NCBI GenBank assembly: GCA_946491675.1
Contig: CAMLYN010000006.1
Location: 1 to 21,840, forward strand
Length of the DNA: 21,840 bases
Direction: 5' to 3'
Source: an uncultured Mycoplasmatota bacterium
GTDB lineage: Bacteria; Bacillota_I; Bacilli_A; RF39; UBA660
Part shown: positions 1 to 7,346 of the stretch, piece by piece
Layout of the letters: each line of letters opens with the position of its first letter
Numbering within the stretch: position 1 is the first letter of the stretch
Made by a program: the position numbers and the translations under genes
Notes under the pieces: model-generated
Told to the model about the DNA's origin: nothing
The model's input: only the letters and a program-made list of their open reading frames with translations
Database searches by the model: none

Positions 1-4
1 CTCA

Positions 5-79
5 TGGCTGCCCTAACTAGATTCGAACTAGTGAATAACGGAGTCAGAGTCCGCTGCCTTACCGCTTGGCCATAGGGCA
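5..79 (-). tRNA. tRNA-Gln (anticodon CUG)
   Basis: On the minus strand the 7-bp acceptor stem TGCCCTA/TAGGGCA pairs fully. The anticodon loop CTCTGAC gives anticodon CUG, which reads CAG (Gln). The T-loop TTCGAAT is canonical, and an encoded CCA lies at 5-7 after discriminator G. The gene starts only 9 nt after the pflA stop codon and no terminator lies between them, so it is either co-transcribed with pflBA or uses the TATAAT-like -10 (88-93, minus) that overlaps the pflA stop codon. The fold is clear; the Gln assignment rests on the anticodon. Confidence 0.95.
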
Positions 80-87
80 ATTAACAA

Positions 88-93
88 ATTATA
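88..93 (-). promoter_or_regulatory. Candidate -10 box for tRNA-Gln
   Basis: TATAAT on the minus strand lies 8 nt upstream of the mature tRNA 5' end and overlaps the pflA stop codon. No good -35 is seen at 16-18 nt spacing, so a promoter is possible but weakly supported. Confidence 0.3.
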
Positions 94-790
94 TTGATTG
101 ATATAATTTGTATAATTCTTCGCATTTTTCTTTATCCATTGCTTTAGTATCACTTAATCGATAAGATAAGCCTAATTTTTCATATTTAGGAACACCAATA
201 GTAGTATATGGCAAAAATTCTATCTTTTCTACTTCATAATCTTTTAATAATTGTTTTAATTTTCGAATATACTCTTCATTGTCGTTGATACCTGGAACAA
301 TTACTTGTCTAATCCATAATCTTTTTTTCAACTTTCGACATAGTTTTAAAAATTCTAAAGATTGTTCGATCTTTTGACCAACTAATTTAAAATATTTATC
401 TGGTTCTAAAGCCTTTATATCCATCATAACTAAATCAGTATATTTTAAAACTTCTTCATTATTAGTTCCACCAAATCCAGCTGTATCTAGACAAGTATGA
501 ATATGATTTTTTTGACATTTTTTTAAAATATCAATTAGGAAATCGGTTTGAACAAGGGGTTCTCCACCAGAGAAAGTAACCCCTCCTTCATCACCAAAAT
601 AATTTTTATATTTTAAAATTCTTTTAATTAATTCATCTGATGTTATTTTAAATCCTGTATTTAATTTCCAAGTTTCTGGATTATGGCAAAATAAACATCT
701 TAAATAACATCCTTGCATAAAAACAACAAATCTAATTCCTGGACCATCAACAAGCCCCATTGTTTCAATTGAATTAATATAACCAATCAT
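89..790 (-). CDS. pflA: Pyruvate formate-lyase activating enzyme (radical SAM)
   Basis: This 233-aa radical-SAM activase uses S-adenosylmethionine and a [4Fe-4S] cluster to install the glycyl radical on pyruvate formate-lyase in the cytoplasm. The cluster motif CxxxCxxC is seen as GCYLRCLFCHNPETW (about residues 27-41). It is followed by the GGEP motif (TFSGGEPL, about 72-79) that contacts SAM. The length is close to the usual ~245 aa. The start codon shares one base with the stop codon of pflB (TAATG), so the pair is translationally coupled. Family and role are secure from the motifs plus the adjacent substrate gene. The classical order pflB-pflA is kept, but no formate transporter is nearby. 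Confidence 0.96.
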   Translation of the reverse strand: MIGYINSIETMGLVDGPGIRFVVFMQGCYLRCLFCHNPETWKLNTGFKITSDELIKRILKYKNYFGDEGGVTFSGGEPLVQTDFLIDILKKCQKNHIHTCLDTAGFGGTNNEEVLKYTDLVMMDIKALEPDKYFKLVGQKIEQSLEFLKLCRKLKKRLWIRQVIVPGINDNEEYIRKLKQLLKDYEVEKIEFLPYTTIGVPKYEKLGLSYRLSDTKAMDKEKCEELYKLYQSI

Positions 791-3012
791 TAAATAGCCT
801 CGTGGAATGTTCTTGAAATTACTTCTAATTGTTGTTCTTTACTTAATCTATTAAAATGAACAGCATAACCAGATACACGAATTGTTAAATTAGGATACTT
901 ATCTGGATTATTCATCGCATCAATTAACATTTCACGATTTAAAACATTGACATTTAAATGATGAGCTCCTTGTTTAAAATAACCATCTAATAGACTAACT
1001 AAATTTTTAATTTGTTCTTCTTCAGTATGACCTAAAGCAGATGGAACAATTGAGAAAGTATTAGAAATACCATCTTGACATACATCTTTATAAGGTATCT
1101 TAGCAACTGAATTTAAACTGGCTAGTGCACCATTACTATCTCTTCCATGCATTGGATTAGCACCAGGAGCAAAAGGAATACCTTTTTTACGTCCATCAGG
1201 AGTTGAGCCAGTTTTTTTACCATAAACAACGTTTGATGTTATAGTTAAAACTGATAATGTATGAATAGCATGTTTATAAAGTGGGTGTTTTTTTAATTCT
1301 TTAATAAAAGTTTTAACAATATCAACAGCAATACTATCAACGCGATCATCATCATTACCATATTTAGGATAATCGCCTTCAATTTCAAAATCAATTGCAA
1401 TACCTTGTTCATTTCTAATTGGTTTTACTTTAGCATATTTAATAGCAGATAAAGAATCGGTTGCAACTGATAAACCAGCAACACCAAAAGCCATTAAATG
1501 TTCGACATTTGTATCATGTAGAGCCATTTGAGCCTTCTCGTAAGCATATTTATCATGCATATAATGAATAATATTCATAGCATCAACATAAGTTTTAGCT
1601 ATTTTTTCTAACATGTTATTATATGCTTTCTTTACTGTTTCATAATCCAAAACATCATCTGTGATTTTATCAATACCTTCAACTATTAATTCTCCAGTCA
1701 TTTCGTCAATACCACCATTAATTGCATATAATAGTGATTTAGCTAAATTACAACGAGCACCAAAGAATTGCATTTGTTTACCAACTTTCATAGCTGATAC
1801 ACAACAAGCAATTGCATAGTCATCGCCATAAATTGGACGCATAACATCATCGTTTTCATATTGAATAGCATCTGTTAAAATAGATATTTTTGTACAATAT
1901 TTTTTAAAGTTTTCTGGTAGATTATTTGACCATAAAATAGTTAAATTTGGTTCAGGAGAAGAACCCAAATTAATTAAAGTATGTAAGTATCTAAAACTAT
2001 TTTTAGTAACTAAACTTTTACCATTTAAAGCCATACCACCAATTGCTTCAGTAACCCAAGTAGGATCTCCTGCAAACAATTCATTATATTCTGGAGTTCT
2101 TAAATGTCTTGCTATTCTTAATTTAATTACAAATTGATCGATTATTTCTTGAGCATCTTTTTCAGTTAAGGTGCCATTTTCTAAATCTCTTTCAATATAG
2201 ATATCTAAGAACGTTGATGTTCTACCTAAGCTCATTGCAGCACCATTATTTTCTTTAATAGCAGCTAAATAACCAAAGTATAACCATTGAGTAGCTTCTT
2301 TTGCATTAGTAGCTGGTTTAGAAATATCAAAGCCATATTTTGAAGCCATACTTTTTATTTCATTTAATGCTTTAATTTGTTCACTTACTTCTTCTCTTAA
2401 TCTAATTGTTTCTTCATTTATCTCTTTAATTTCTTTTAAATCTTTTTGTTTTTGTTCAATTAAATAATCAATACCATACAAAGCAATTCTACGATAATCA
2501 CCAATGATTCTACCTCGTCCATAAGCGTCTGGTAGTCCAGTTAATAATCCGGCATGTCGTGCTCTTTTTATTTCATCAGTATAAGCATCAAAAACACCAT
2601 CATTATGTGATTTTCTAAACTCTTTAAAATGTTTATTAATTGTTTCATCTAATTTATAGCCATAAGCTTCTAATGAAGTGTGAGCCATTCTGATACCACC
2701 ATATAAATTTACAATTCTTTTTAATGGTTTGTCAGTTTGTAGACCAACAATAACTTCGTTATCTTTATCAATATAGCCTGGTTCAAAATTGTCAATTCCA
2801 GAAATTATTTTAGTTTCAACATCTAAAACACCTTTTTTTAATTCTTCTTTAGTTAACTTATTTATTTTGTTAATAACAACACTAGTTTTATCACTAGTTC
2901 CTTCTAAAAATGATTCGTCACCTAAATATTCTTTATAGTTATTTAAAATAAAATCTTCAACATCGATATTATTTTTCCAATTTTCACCTTTAAAATTTTT
3001 CCATGCTTCCAT
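790..3012 (-). CDS. pflB: Formate C-acetyltransferase (pyruvate formate-lyase)
   Basis: This 740-aa glycyl-radical enzyme converts pyruvate and CoA to acetyl-CoA and formate, a central step of anaerobic fermentation. The adjacent catalytic cysteines are Cys403-Cys404 in [12 protein letters not shown]. The radical glycine is Gly715 in RVSGYAVHF, exactly 25 residues from the C-terminus as in the E. coli enzyme. The start is placed at 3012 because the strong TAGGAGGT sits 7 nt before that ATG, whereas it nearly touches the in-frame ATG at 3018. An extended -10 lies at 3038-3043. pflA follows with a one-base overlap. Oxygen sensitivity is expected from the family and is not visible in the sequence. 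Confidence 0.98.
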   Translation of the reverse strand: MEAWKNFKGENWKNNIDVEDFILNNYKEYLGDESFLEGTSDKTSVVINKINKLTKEELKKGVLDVETKIISGIDNFEPGYIDKDNEVIVGLQTDKPLKRIVNLYGGIRMAHTSLEAYGYKLDETINKHFKEFRKSHNDGVFDAYTDEIKRARHAGLLTGLPDAYGRGRIIGDYRRIALYGIDYLIEQKQKDLKEIKEINEETIRLREEVSEQIKALNEIKSMASKYGFDISKPATNAKEATQWLYFGYLAAIKENNGAAMSLGRTSTFLDIYIERDLENGTLTEKDAQEIIDQFVIKLRIARHLRTPEYNELFAGDPTWVTEAIGGMALNGKSLVTKNSFRYLHTLINLGSSPEPNLTILWSNNLPENFKKYCTKISILTDAIQYENDDVMRPIYGDDYAIACCVSAMKVGKQMQFFGARCNLAKSLLYAINGGIDEMTGELIVEGIDKITDDVLDYETVKKAYNNMLEKIAKTYVDAMNIIHYMHDKYAYEKAQMALHDTNVEHLMAFGVAGLSVATDSLSAIKYAKVKPIRNEQGIAIDFEIEGDYPKYGNDDDRVDSIAVDIVKTFIKELKKHPLYKHAIHTLSVLTITSNVVYGKKTGSTPDGRKKGIPFAPGANPMHGRDSNGALASLNSVAKIPYKDVCQDGISNTFSIVPSALGHTEEEQIKNLVSLLDGYFKQGAHHLNVNVLNREMLIDAMNNPDKYPNLTIRVSGYAVHFNRLSKEQQLEVISRTFHEAI

Positions 3013-3037
3013 TTTCATACCTCCTATAGCAGTAATA

Positions 3038-3046
3038 ATTATATCA
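3038..3046 (-). promoter_or_regulatory. Extended -10 promoter for pflBA
   Basis: On the minus strand TGATATAAT forms an extended -10 (TATAAT at 3038-3043), about 26 nt upstream of the pflB start and before the TAGGAGGT site. The -35 position holds only a weak match (AATACA), which is usual for extended -10 promoters. No recognisable operator was seen. Confidence 0.55.
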
Positions 3047-3194
3047 TAAAATAACTACTTTGTATTTGAAAATTTTGATATTTTTAAAAAATTTACATTT
3101 TATAAAAATCTTTTATATTTATCTAATCAACAACTAACAATAATTTTAATAGAATATATTTAATAATGGATTTTAAAACCAAGCAAATTATAGA

Positions 3195-3223
3195 TTGACA
3201 AATATAATATAGTATGGTAAAAT
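3195..3223 (+). promoter_or_regulatory. Strong promoter of the His-leader/GNAT/M20 transcript
   Basis: A consensus TTGACA (3195-3200), an exact 17-nt spacer and TAAAAT (3218-3223) preceded by TG at the extended -10 position make this one of the best sigma-A-type promoters in the window. Initiation is expected around 3230. That places the leader ORF almost at the 5' end of the transcript, as in classical attenuators. Confidence 0.8.
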
Positions 3224-3249
3224 TTGATATCAGGAAAGGGATGATTATA

Positions 3250-3309
3250 ATGAATATTAAATTATTCGCACATCATCATATTACTTTGCACTTGTTAATA
3301 CGACATTAA
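3250..3309 (+). CDS. Histidine-rich leader peptide (putative attenuator peptide)
   Basis: This 19-codon ORF encodes MNIKLFAHHHITLHLLIRH. Five of 19 residues are histidine, including three consecutive CAT codons (3271-3279), a CAC (3289-3291) and a final CAT just before the TAA stop. The ribosome site AGGAAAGGG (3232-3240) sits 9 nt before the ATG at 3250. The in-frame ATG at 3241 abuts that site and is unlikely to be used. The ORF begins about 20 nt after the predicted transcription start and is followed at once by mutually exclusive hairpins. This is the arrangement of leader peptides that sense charged tRNA by ribosome stalling. The peptide itself probably has no function beyond being translated. 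Regulation by histidine is inferred from codon content and has not been shown. Confidence 0.75.
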   Translation: MNIKLFAHHHITLHLLIRH

Positions 3310-3327
3310 AGTTGTAGGCACAAGTGC
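3288..3327 (+). promoter_or_regulatory. Candidate antiterminator hairpin of the leader
   Basis: GCACTTGT (3288-3295, inside the leader ORF and including its fourth His codon) pairs perfectly over 8 bp with ACAAGTGC (3320-3327). Its 3' arm overlaps by five bases the 5' arm of the next hairpin (3315-3324), so the two structures exclude each other. Ribosome position on the leader would decide which forms. Confidence 0.6.
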
Positions 3328-3356
3328 TATTTGTGATGCTTGTGCCTAGAATTTTT
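3315..3356 (+). terminator. Leader attenuator terminator
   Basis: A perfect 10-bp stem TAGGCACAAG/CTTGTGCCTA (3315-3324 with 3339-3348) is followed within three bases by TTTTT (3352-3356). It lies between the His-rich leader ORF and the GNAT gene and competes with the hairpin at 3288-3327. The U-run starts slightly late, so its strength as a terminator is uncertain. Confidence 0.6.
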
Positions 3357-3372
3357 ATATATATTTGTATAT

Positions 3373-3413
3373 AAAGGCTATAAGCATTAAGTTTATAGCC
3401 TTTTATTTATTTT
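3373..3413 (+). terminator. Second intrinsic terminator upstream of the GNAT gene
   Basis: An 11-bp perfect stem AAAGGCTATAA/TTATAGCCTTT (3373-3383 with 3393-3403) is extended by two pairs and followed by a T-rich tract to about 3413. It lies only about 17-20 nt before the GNAT start codon. An alternative AT-only hairpin (3354-3361 with 3368-3375) overlaps its 5' arm. No promoter is evident between it and the GNAT gene, so downstream expression needs readthrough. Confidence 0.7.
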
Positions 3414-3432
3414 CAAGAAAGAAGGATGAATG

Positions 3433-4218
3433 ATGAAAAATATAAATATAAATTGGATGAAAAAAAATTTTCAAGATGAATGTTTTATACTGAAATTAGA
3501 TAAAAATAAGTTTTCTAAATGTGGTGAAGCATATCAAGCAATTTTTAACGGCCCTCCTTTTTACGAAAGCTGGACTTTAGAAAGTGCTAAAGACCAAATA
3601 CTATCATATATAGAAGAAGAAGCTTTAATTTTGGTACCTGAATATAAAAAACAAATTATTGGTTTTTTAATAGCTATGAGTGGAGTTCCTGCCAATCAAA
3701 AAGACTATGTTCCTTATCCAAATGAAGAAATTAGATATATCGAAGATATAGGAATTGTAAATCAATTTAGGAATCAACAAATTGCTAGCGAAATGGTTAG
3801 AAATCTACTATTAAATTTTATTAATACTAATGAAGTTTATCTAGCTTATCGAACTAATGCAATGCGTTATTTCGAACCACAAAAAGGAGAAAGTTTTGAA
3901 GCAGGAATAATTAGGGTACAATCTGAAGACTCTATTAAAAGAAAAAATAATGAAAAAATTACCATTCCTGAATTTTCTCAAGAAAAAAAGCAAGAATTCA
4001 TTAATAGATATATTGAACTATTAAAATATCGTCCAGACTTAGATGTTTCAAATTCCAATGCTTTATTTAGAAATATTTTTGGTGAAATAGAATTTTGCCA
4101 AATTAATGGAAATTACACATTTCAAGCAGATCCAAGTCAAAATGGGAACGATCGTATTTTCCCAATAATCGATTTATCTAAAAAATTAATTTTATCAAGA
4201 AAGGATAATACAAAATGA
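3433..4218 (+). CDS. GNAT-fold N-acetyltransferase-like protein
   Basis: This is a 261-aa protein. The middle (about residues 65-150) looks like a GNAT core. A beta strand ending in EDIGIV is followed by QFRNQQIASEMV, matching the acetyl-CoA-binding motif A (R/Q-x-x-G-x-G/A) in a degenerate form. YLAYRTNAMRYFEP resembles motif B. About 110 residues after the core have no recognised domain. GAAGGA (3421-3426) favours the ATG at 3433 over the one at 3430. The stop overlaps the M20 start by 4 nt (ATGA), so the two are translationally coupled. It lies behind a His-rich leader and two terminators. The substrate is unknown; a role in histidine-linked metabolism is inference only. Confidence 0.7.
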   Translation: MKNININWMKKNFQDECFILKLDKNKFSKCGEAYQAIFNGPPFYESWTLESAKDQILSYIEEEALILVPEYKKQIIGFLIAMSGVPANQKDYVPYPNEEIRYIEDIGIVNQFRNQQIASEMVRNLLLNFINTNEVYLAYRTNAMRYFEPQKGESFEAGIIRVQSEDSIKRKNNEKITIPEFSQEKKQEFINRYIELLKYRPDLDVSNSNALFRNIFGEIEFCQINGNYTFQADPSQNGNDRIFPIIDLSKKLILSRKDNTK

Positions 4219-5261
4219 CAAATATATTAAAAGAGCTAGTTGCTATAAATACAGTAAAAGATTTAGAAAATAATAAAATTAGAGAATATATTAAAACTCT
4301 ACTATTACCTTTAAACTTTTCTTTTGAAGAAATTGGTAATAATGATAAAAAAATTTTAATTGCTAAAAGAGGAAAGAGTAATATAGGATTTGTATGTCAC
4401 ACTGATACTGTGGATTTTTCTTCACAATGGACAGAACCGCCATTTACCTTAACTCAAAAGAACAAGAAACTATATGGTCTTGGAGTTGCTGATATGAAAG
4501 GAGGAATTGCTGCTTTATTAAAAGCATTATTAGAAATTGACATTTCTTATCCTTGTACCTGTTATTTTACTTATGATGAAGAAATTGGATTTGAAGGTAT
4601 TAAAAATTTAATAAAAGAAAAAAAAGATTTTCCTCCAATATTAATTTTTACTGAGCCAACTGATAATATTCCAATAATTGCTAATAAAGGTTGTTTAGAA
4701 TTTAAAGTTATTTTTAACGGTAAAAGTGCACACTCTAGTACACCAATGCTTGGTGATAATGCTATTTATAAAGCTATTTGCTTTATAGATGAATTAAAAA
4801 TATTTTCTGATAAATTGAAAGATGAACAAAATACAATTTATGATATTCCATATACTACTTTTAATCTCGCTAAAATTGAAGGGGGAAATGCGATCAATAA
4901 AGTCGCTGATAATTGTCAAATTTATTTTGATTTTCGAACAGTTAGTAAAAAACAAGAAATAGAAATATCAACTAAATTGAAAGATTTAGCTAAAAAATAT
5001 AAAGCAAAAGTTGAAATTTTAAATAACGTATCTTGTGCAAAATGTGAAACAAAAGAATTTCAAAATAAAATTGAATCTATCTGTAACGCTAAATGTTCAG
5101 GCCTTAATTATGTTACTGAAGCTTCATTTTTTAATAATAAAAATATTTTGATTTTAGGTCCTGGTCCTGTAACTGCACACCAAAAAAATGAGTATATTTA
5201 TTTAGAAAGCTTTAAAAAAACAATAGAAATTTATAAAAAAATTATTATTGAGTTATCTTGA
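4215..5261 (+). CDS. M20-family zinc metallohydrolase (ArgE/DapE-like)
   Basis: This 348-aa cytoplasmic enzyme shows the full di-zinc set of M20 amidohydrolases: His62 and Asp64 in CHTDTV, Asp93 in GVADMKGG, the catalytic/metal pair Glu122-Glu123 in DEEIG, Glu147 in TEPT, His173 in the dimerisation domain (SAHSSTP) and a late His322 (TAHQKNEY). The family removes acyl groups from amino acids or cleaves short peptides. Candidates include acetylornithine or acyl-DAP deacylation and Xaa-His dipeptide cleavage. The sequence does not settle the substrate. It is coupled to the GNAT gene by an ATGA overlap and ends with a TGA stop. A terminator follows at 5298-5325. Confidence 0.88.
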   Translation: MTNILKELVAINTVKDLENNKIREYIKTLLLPLNFSFEEIGNNDKKILIAKRGKSNIGFVCHTDTVDFSSQWTEPPFTLTQKNKKLYGLGVADMKGGIAALLKALLEIDISYPCTCYFTYDEEIGFEGIKNLIKEKKDFPPILIFTEPTDNIPIIANKGCLEFKVIFNGKSAHSSTPMLGDNAIYKAICFIDELKIFSDKLKDEQNTIYDIPYTTFNLAKIEGGNAINKVADNCQIYFDFRTVSKKQEIEISTKLKDLAKKYKAKVEILNNVSCAKCETKEFQNKIESICNAKCSGLNYVTEASFFNNKNILILGPGPVTAHQKNEYIYLESFKKTIEIYKKIIIELS

Positions 5262-5297
5262 TTAACATTTCATAATTTTTGTTATTATATTACCAAT

Positions 5298-5328
5298 AAA
5301 GCCACTTTAATTTAAAAGTGGTTTTATT
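5298..5328 (+). terminator. Terminator of the GNAT-M20 operon
   Basis: An 11-bp stem AAAGCCACTTT/AAAGTGGTTTT (5298-5308 with 5315-5325, one G-U pair) has loop AATTTA and ends in TTTTATT. It lies 37 nt after the M20 stop codon. Confidence 0.85.
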
Positions 5329-5661
5329 AGGAATATCAATTAATAATTAATTTTTCCGTTAATAATTTATTGACTAATTGAATTATATATAAAAAATACC
5401 TAAAATATGCTATTGCTTTAAAAAAACATAAATAAAAAACAAGTTTTTGATAAAAAGGCAAAAATGCCCCTTTCACCATATGAAGATACATGAGAATAAA
5501 CTTGTTTATTATGTTCAACTGTATAATATTGAATCTTATAATTCTAACGTGAAAAACTTAATTTTTATTAAGAAAAGGACTTATATAGGTCGGCCTTTTT
5601 TCTGACAGTTGAAATTTGTAAATGTTATTATATATTAGTTTTAGAAAGTTTGCAAGTTAGG
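5329..5661. other. Non-coding structured intergenic stretch
   Basis: No convincing gene lies here. A long imperfect inverted repeat is seen: about 5425-5446 pairs with about 5498-5515 around the shared core AACAAGTTT/AAACTTGTT, with a 4-nt bulge. A smaller GGCAAAAATGCC hairpin lies inside it. CTTAATTTTTATTAAG (around 5567-5582) is a second hairpin. AAAAGG...CCTTTTTT (about 5573-5602) could act as a terminator on the plus strand. TTGAAA with 16-nt spacing to TATATT (around 5609-5637) is a possible upstream promoter. The only open frame (5336-5518, minus) starts at TTG, lacks a ribosome site and is not credible. Confidence 0.45.
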
Positions 5662-5691
5662 TTGCGGACGCAGTCTGCCGTATGTTATAAT
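5662..5691 (+). promoter_or_regulatory. Promoter of the tandem-HD gene with palindrome in the spacer
   Basis: TTGCGG (5662-5667), an 18-nt spacer and a TGTTATAAT extended -10 (TATAAT at 5686-5691) lie just upstream of AAAGGAAG and the ATG at 5714. The spacer carries an unusually GC-rich inverted repeat, GCGGAC-GCA-GTCTGC (5664-5678), in a very AT-rich setting. It could be a repressor operator. The promoter call is good; the operator is inference. Confidence 0.6.
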
Positions 5692-5713
5692 ATAACAAAG
5701 GAAGTGTAATTAT

Positions 5714-7204
5714 ATGACAATAAATGAAGATTTACAAAAATATATTGAGAACTATATTTTTCCTGAATATGAAAAGAACGATTTAGGACATAATTTAAAT
5801 CATATTAAATATGTAATTGAAAGAAGTTTAAAATTTGCTAGTACGATTCAAGGAATAAATTATGATATGGTTTATACTATTGCTGCTTATCATGATATAG
5901 GTCATCATATAGATGCTAAAAATCATGAAAAGATTTCTGCAGAAATGTTACTTGCTGATAAAAATTTAAAAAATTTCTTTAATAATGAAGAAATTAAAAT
6001 TATGTCAGAAGCAGTTTATGATCATAGAGCAAGTATGGAAGGTGAACCTAGAAGTATATATGGTAAAATTGTTTCCTCTGCTGATAGAAATACATTAGTT
6101 GAAGTTCCGTTAAAAAGAACTTATGCCTATAGAGTTAAACATAATCATAATGGCACATTAGAAGAAATAATTGAAGAATCAAGACAACATATTATTAACA
6201 AATTTGGTAAAAAAGGTTATGCAACTGAAAAAATGTATTTTGATGATTTAGATTATAAAAAATTTTTAGAAGATATTGCTTTATTAGCAGAAGACAAGAA
6301 AACGTTTAAAGAAAAATTTATTGAAGTCAATGGACTAACTAATAATTTAAAATTAACATTTAATGAAATAAAAAGACATAATCCAAATATGTCGTTAGAT
6401 GAAATTTTGTATGCAGTATATGATAAAATAAAGGATGAATACAATAAACCATTTGATGTATTAAGAAACATGATCCTAGAAGCAAATGATATTGATGAAT
6501 TAAAATACTATACTAAAAATGTTAGACAAGATTTAAAAAGTTATATTGAAGAACATATATTTCCTGAATACGAAAAAAATGATGGAGGACATAACATAGC
6601 ACATATTTTGGAAGTAATTAGAAGAAGTTTTGCATTAAATGAGACTTTTAAACTAGGATTAGATGATAATATGATATATGCGATAGCATCATGTCATGAT
6701 TGGGGAAAATATCAGGATCATACAACTCACCATTTAATTGCCGCAAAAAATTTTATAAACGATGAAGGTATGAAAACATTTTTTACTGATGAAGAAAGAA
6801 AAACAATAAAGGAAGCAATAGAAGATCATCGTTCTTCTAAAGAAAATGAACCTAGAAGTATATATGGTAAACTAATTTCATCAGCTGATAGAAATACAAG
6901 AATAGAAATTGTGTTTATAAGAAGTTTCTTTGTCGCTAAAGAAAGAATGCCAGAAGTTAATATTGAAGAATATTTAGATTATACAATTAAAAGATTAATA
7001 GAAAAATATGATGATGAAAATCCAGAAAATATGTTTTTTAAAGACAAAGCGTATGAAATATTTATTTGCAATATGCGAGAATTGTTAAGAAAAGAAGAAG
7101 AATTTAAAAATAGATATTGTAAAGTTAATCATATTACTTCAAGACAGCATAAAGTTCAAGAAGAACAAGGAGAAACTGCCTATACTAAGATTTTAAAAAA
7201 ATAA
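5714..7204 (+). CDS. Tandem HD-domain phosphohydrolase-like protein
   Basis: This 496-aa protein consists of two homologous halves (about residues 5-205 and 272-480) joined by an about 65-residue linker. Each half repeats FPEYEKND..GHN..HI, then HD, then DHR, then EPRSIYGK..SSADRNT. The metal-ligand sets look intact in both: His30, His60-Asp61 and Asp124; His297, His328-Asp329 and Asp392. HD domains hydrolyse phosphomonoesters or phosphodiesters, often of nucleotides, and are cytoplasmic; the substrate here cannot be read from the sequence. AAAGGAAG lies 9 nt before the ATG. It is a single-gene unit with its own promoter and terminator. The internal duplication of a ~200-aa single-HD ancestor is plain from the sequence. 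Confidence 0.85.
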   Translation: MTINEDLQKYIENYIFPEYEKNDLGHNLNHIKYVIERSLKFASTIQGINYDMVYTIAAYHDIGHHIDAKNHEKISAEMLLADKNLKNFFNNEEIKIMSEAVYDHRASMEGEPRSIYGKIVSSADRNTLVEVPLKRTYAYRVKHNHNGTLEEIIEESRQHIINKFGKKGYATEKMYFDDLDYKKFLEDIALLAEDKKTFKEKFIEVNGLTNNLKLTFNEIKRHNPNMSLDEILYAVYDKIKDEYNKPFDVLRNMILEANDIDELKYYTKNVRQDLKSYIEEHIFPEYEKNDGGHNIAHILEVIRRSFALNETFKLGLDDNMIYAIASCHDWGKYQDHTTHHLIAAKNFINDEGMKTFFTDEERKTIKEAIEDHRSSKENEPRSIYGKLISSADRNTRIEIVFIRSFFVAKERMPEVNIEEYLDYTIKRLIEKYDDENPENMFFKDKAYEIFICNMRELLRKEEEFKNRYCKVNHITSRQHKVQEEQGETAYTKILKK

Positions 7205-7206
7205 TT

Positions 7207-7264
7207 AAAAGCCTTTATTTATGATGTATTTTATTTGAGATAACATCATTATAAAGGCTTTTTT
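7207..7264. terminator. Terminator between the HD gene and gltX
   Basis: The outer stem AAAAGCCTTTAT/ATAAAGGCTTTT (7207-7218 with 7251-7262) and the inner stem ATGATGT/ACATCAT (7221-7227 with 7243-7249) form a long interrupted hairpin ending in a T-run. It starts 2 nt after the HD stop codon. A-richness on the left side could also let it stop gltX transcripts coming from the other strand. Confidence 0.85.
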
Positions 7265-7346
7265 ATATATTAATACCTTAGGTAAGGACGTTAGGAATTT
7301 TTAATTAAGGCTAATTTCTATAACAAGTATACCACAATTTTTAGAT

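Noticed and set aside
5336..5518. 60-aa open frame on the minus strand
   Set aside because: It starts at TTG, has no ribosome site, and its sequence follows from a long AT-rich inverted repeat.
6253..6471. 72-aa frame antisense to the HD gene
   Set aside because: Lies wholly inside a well-supported gene on the other strand, with no ribosome site.
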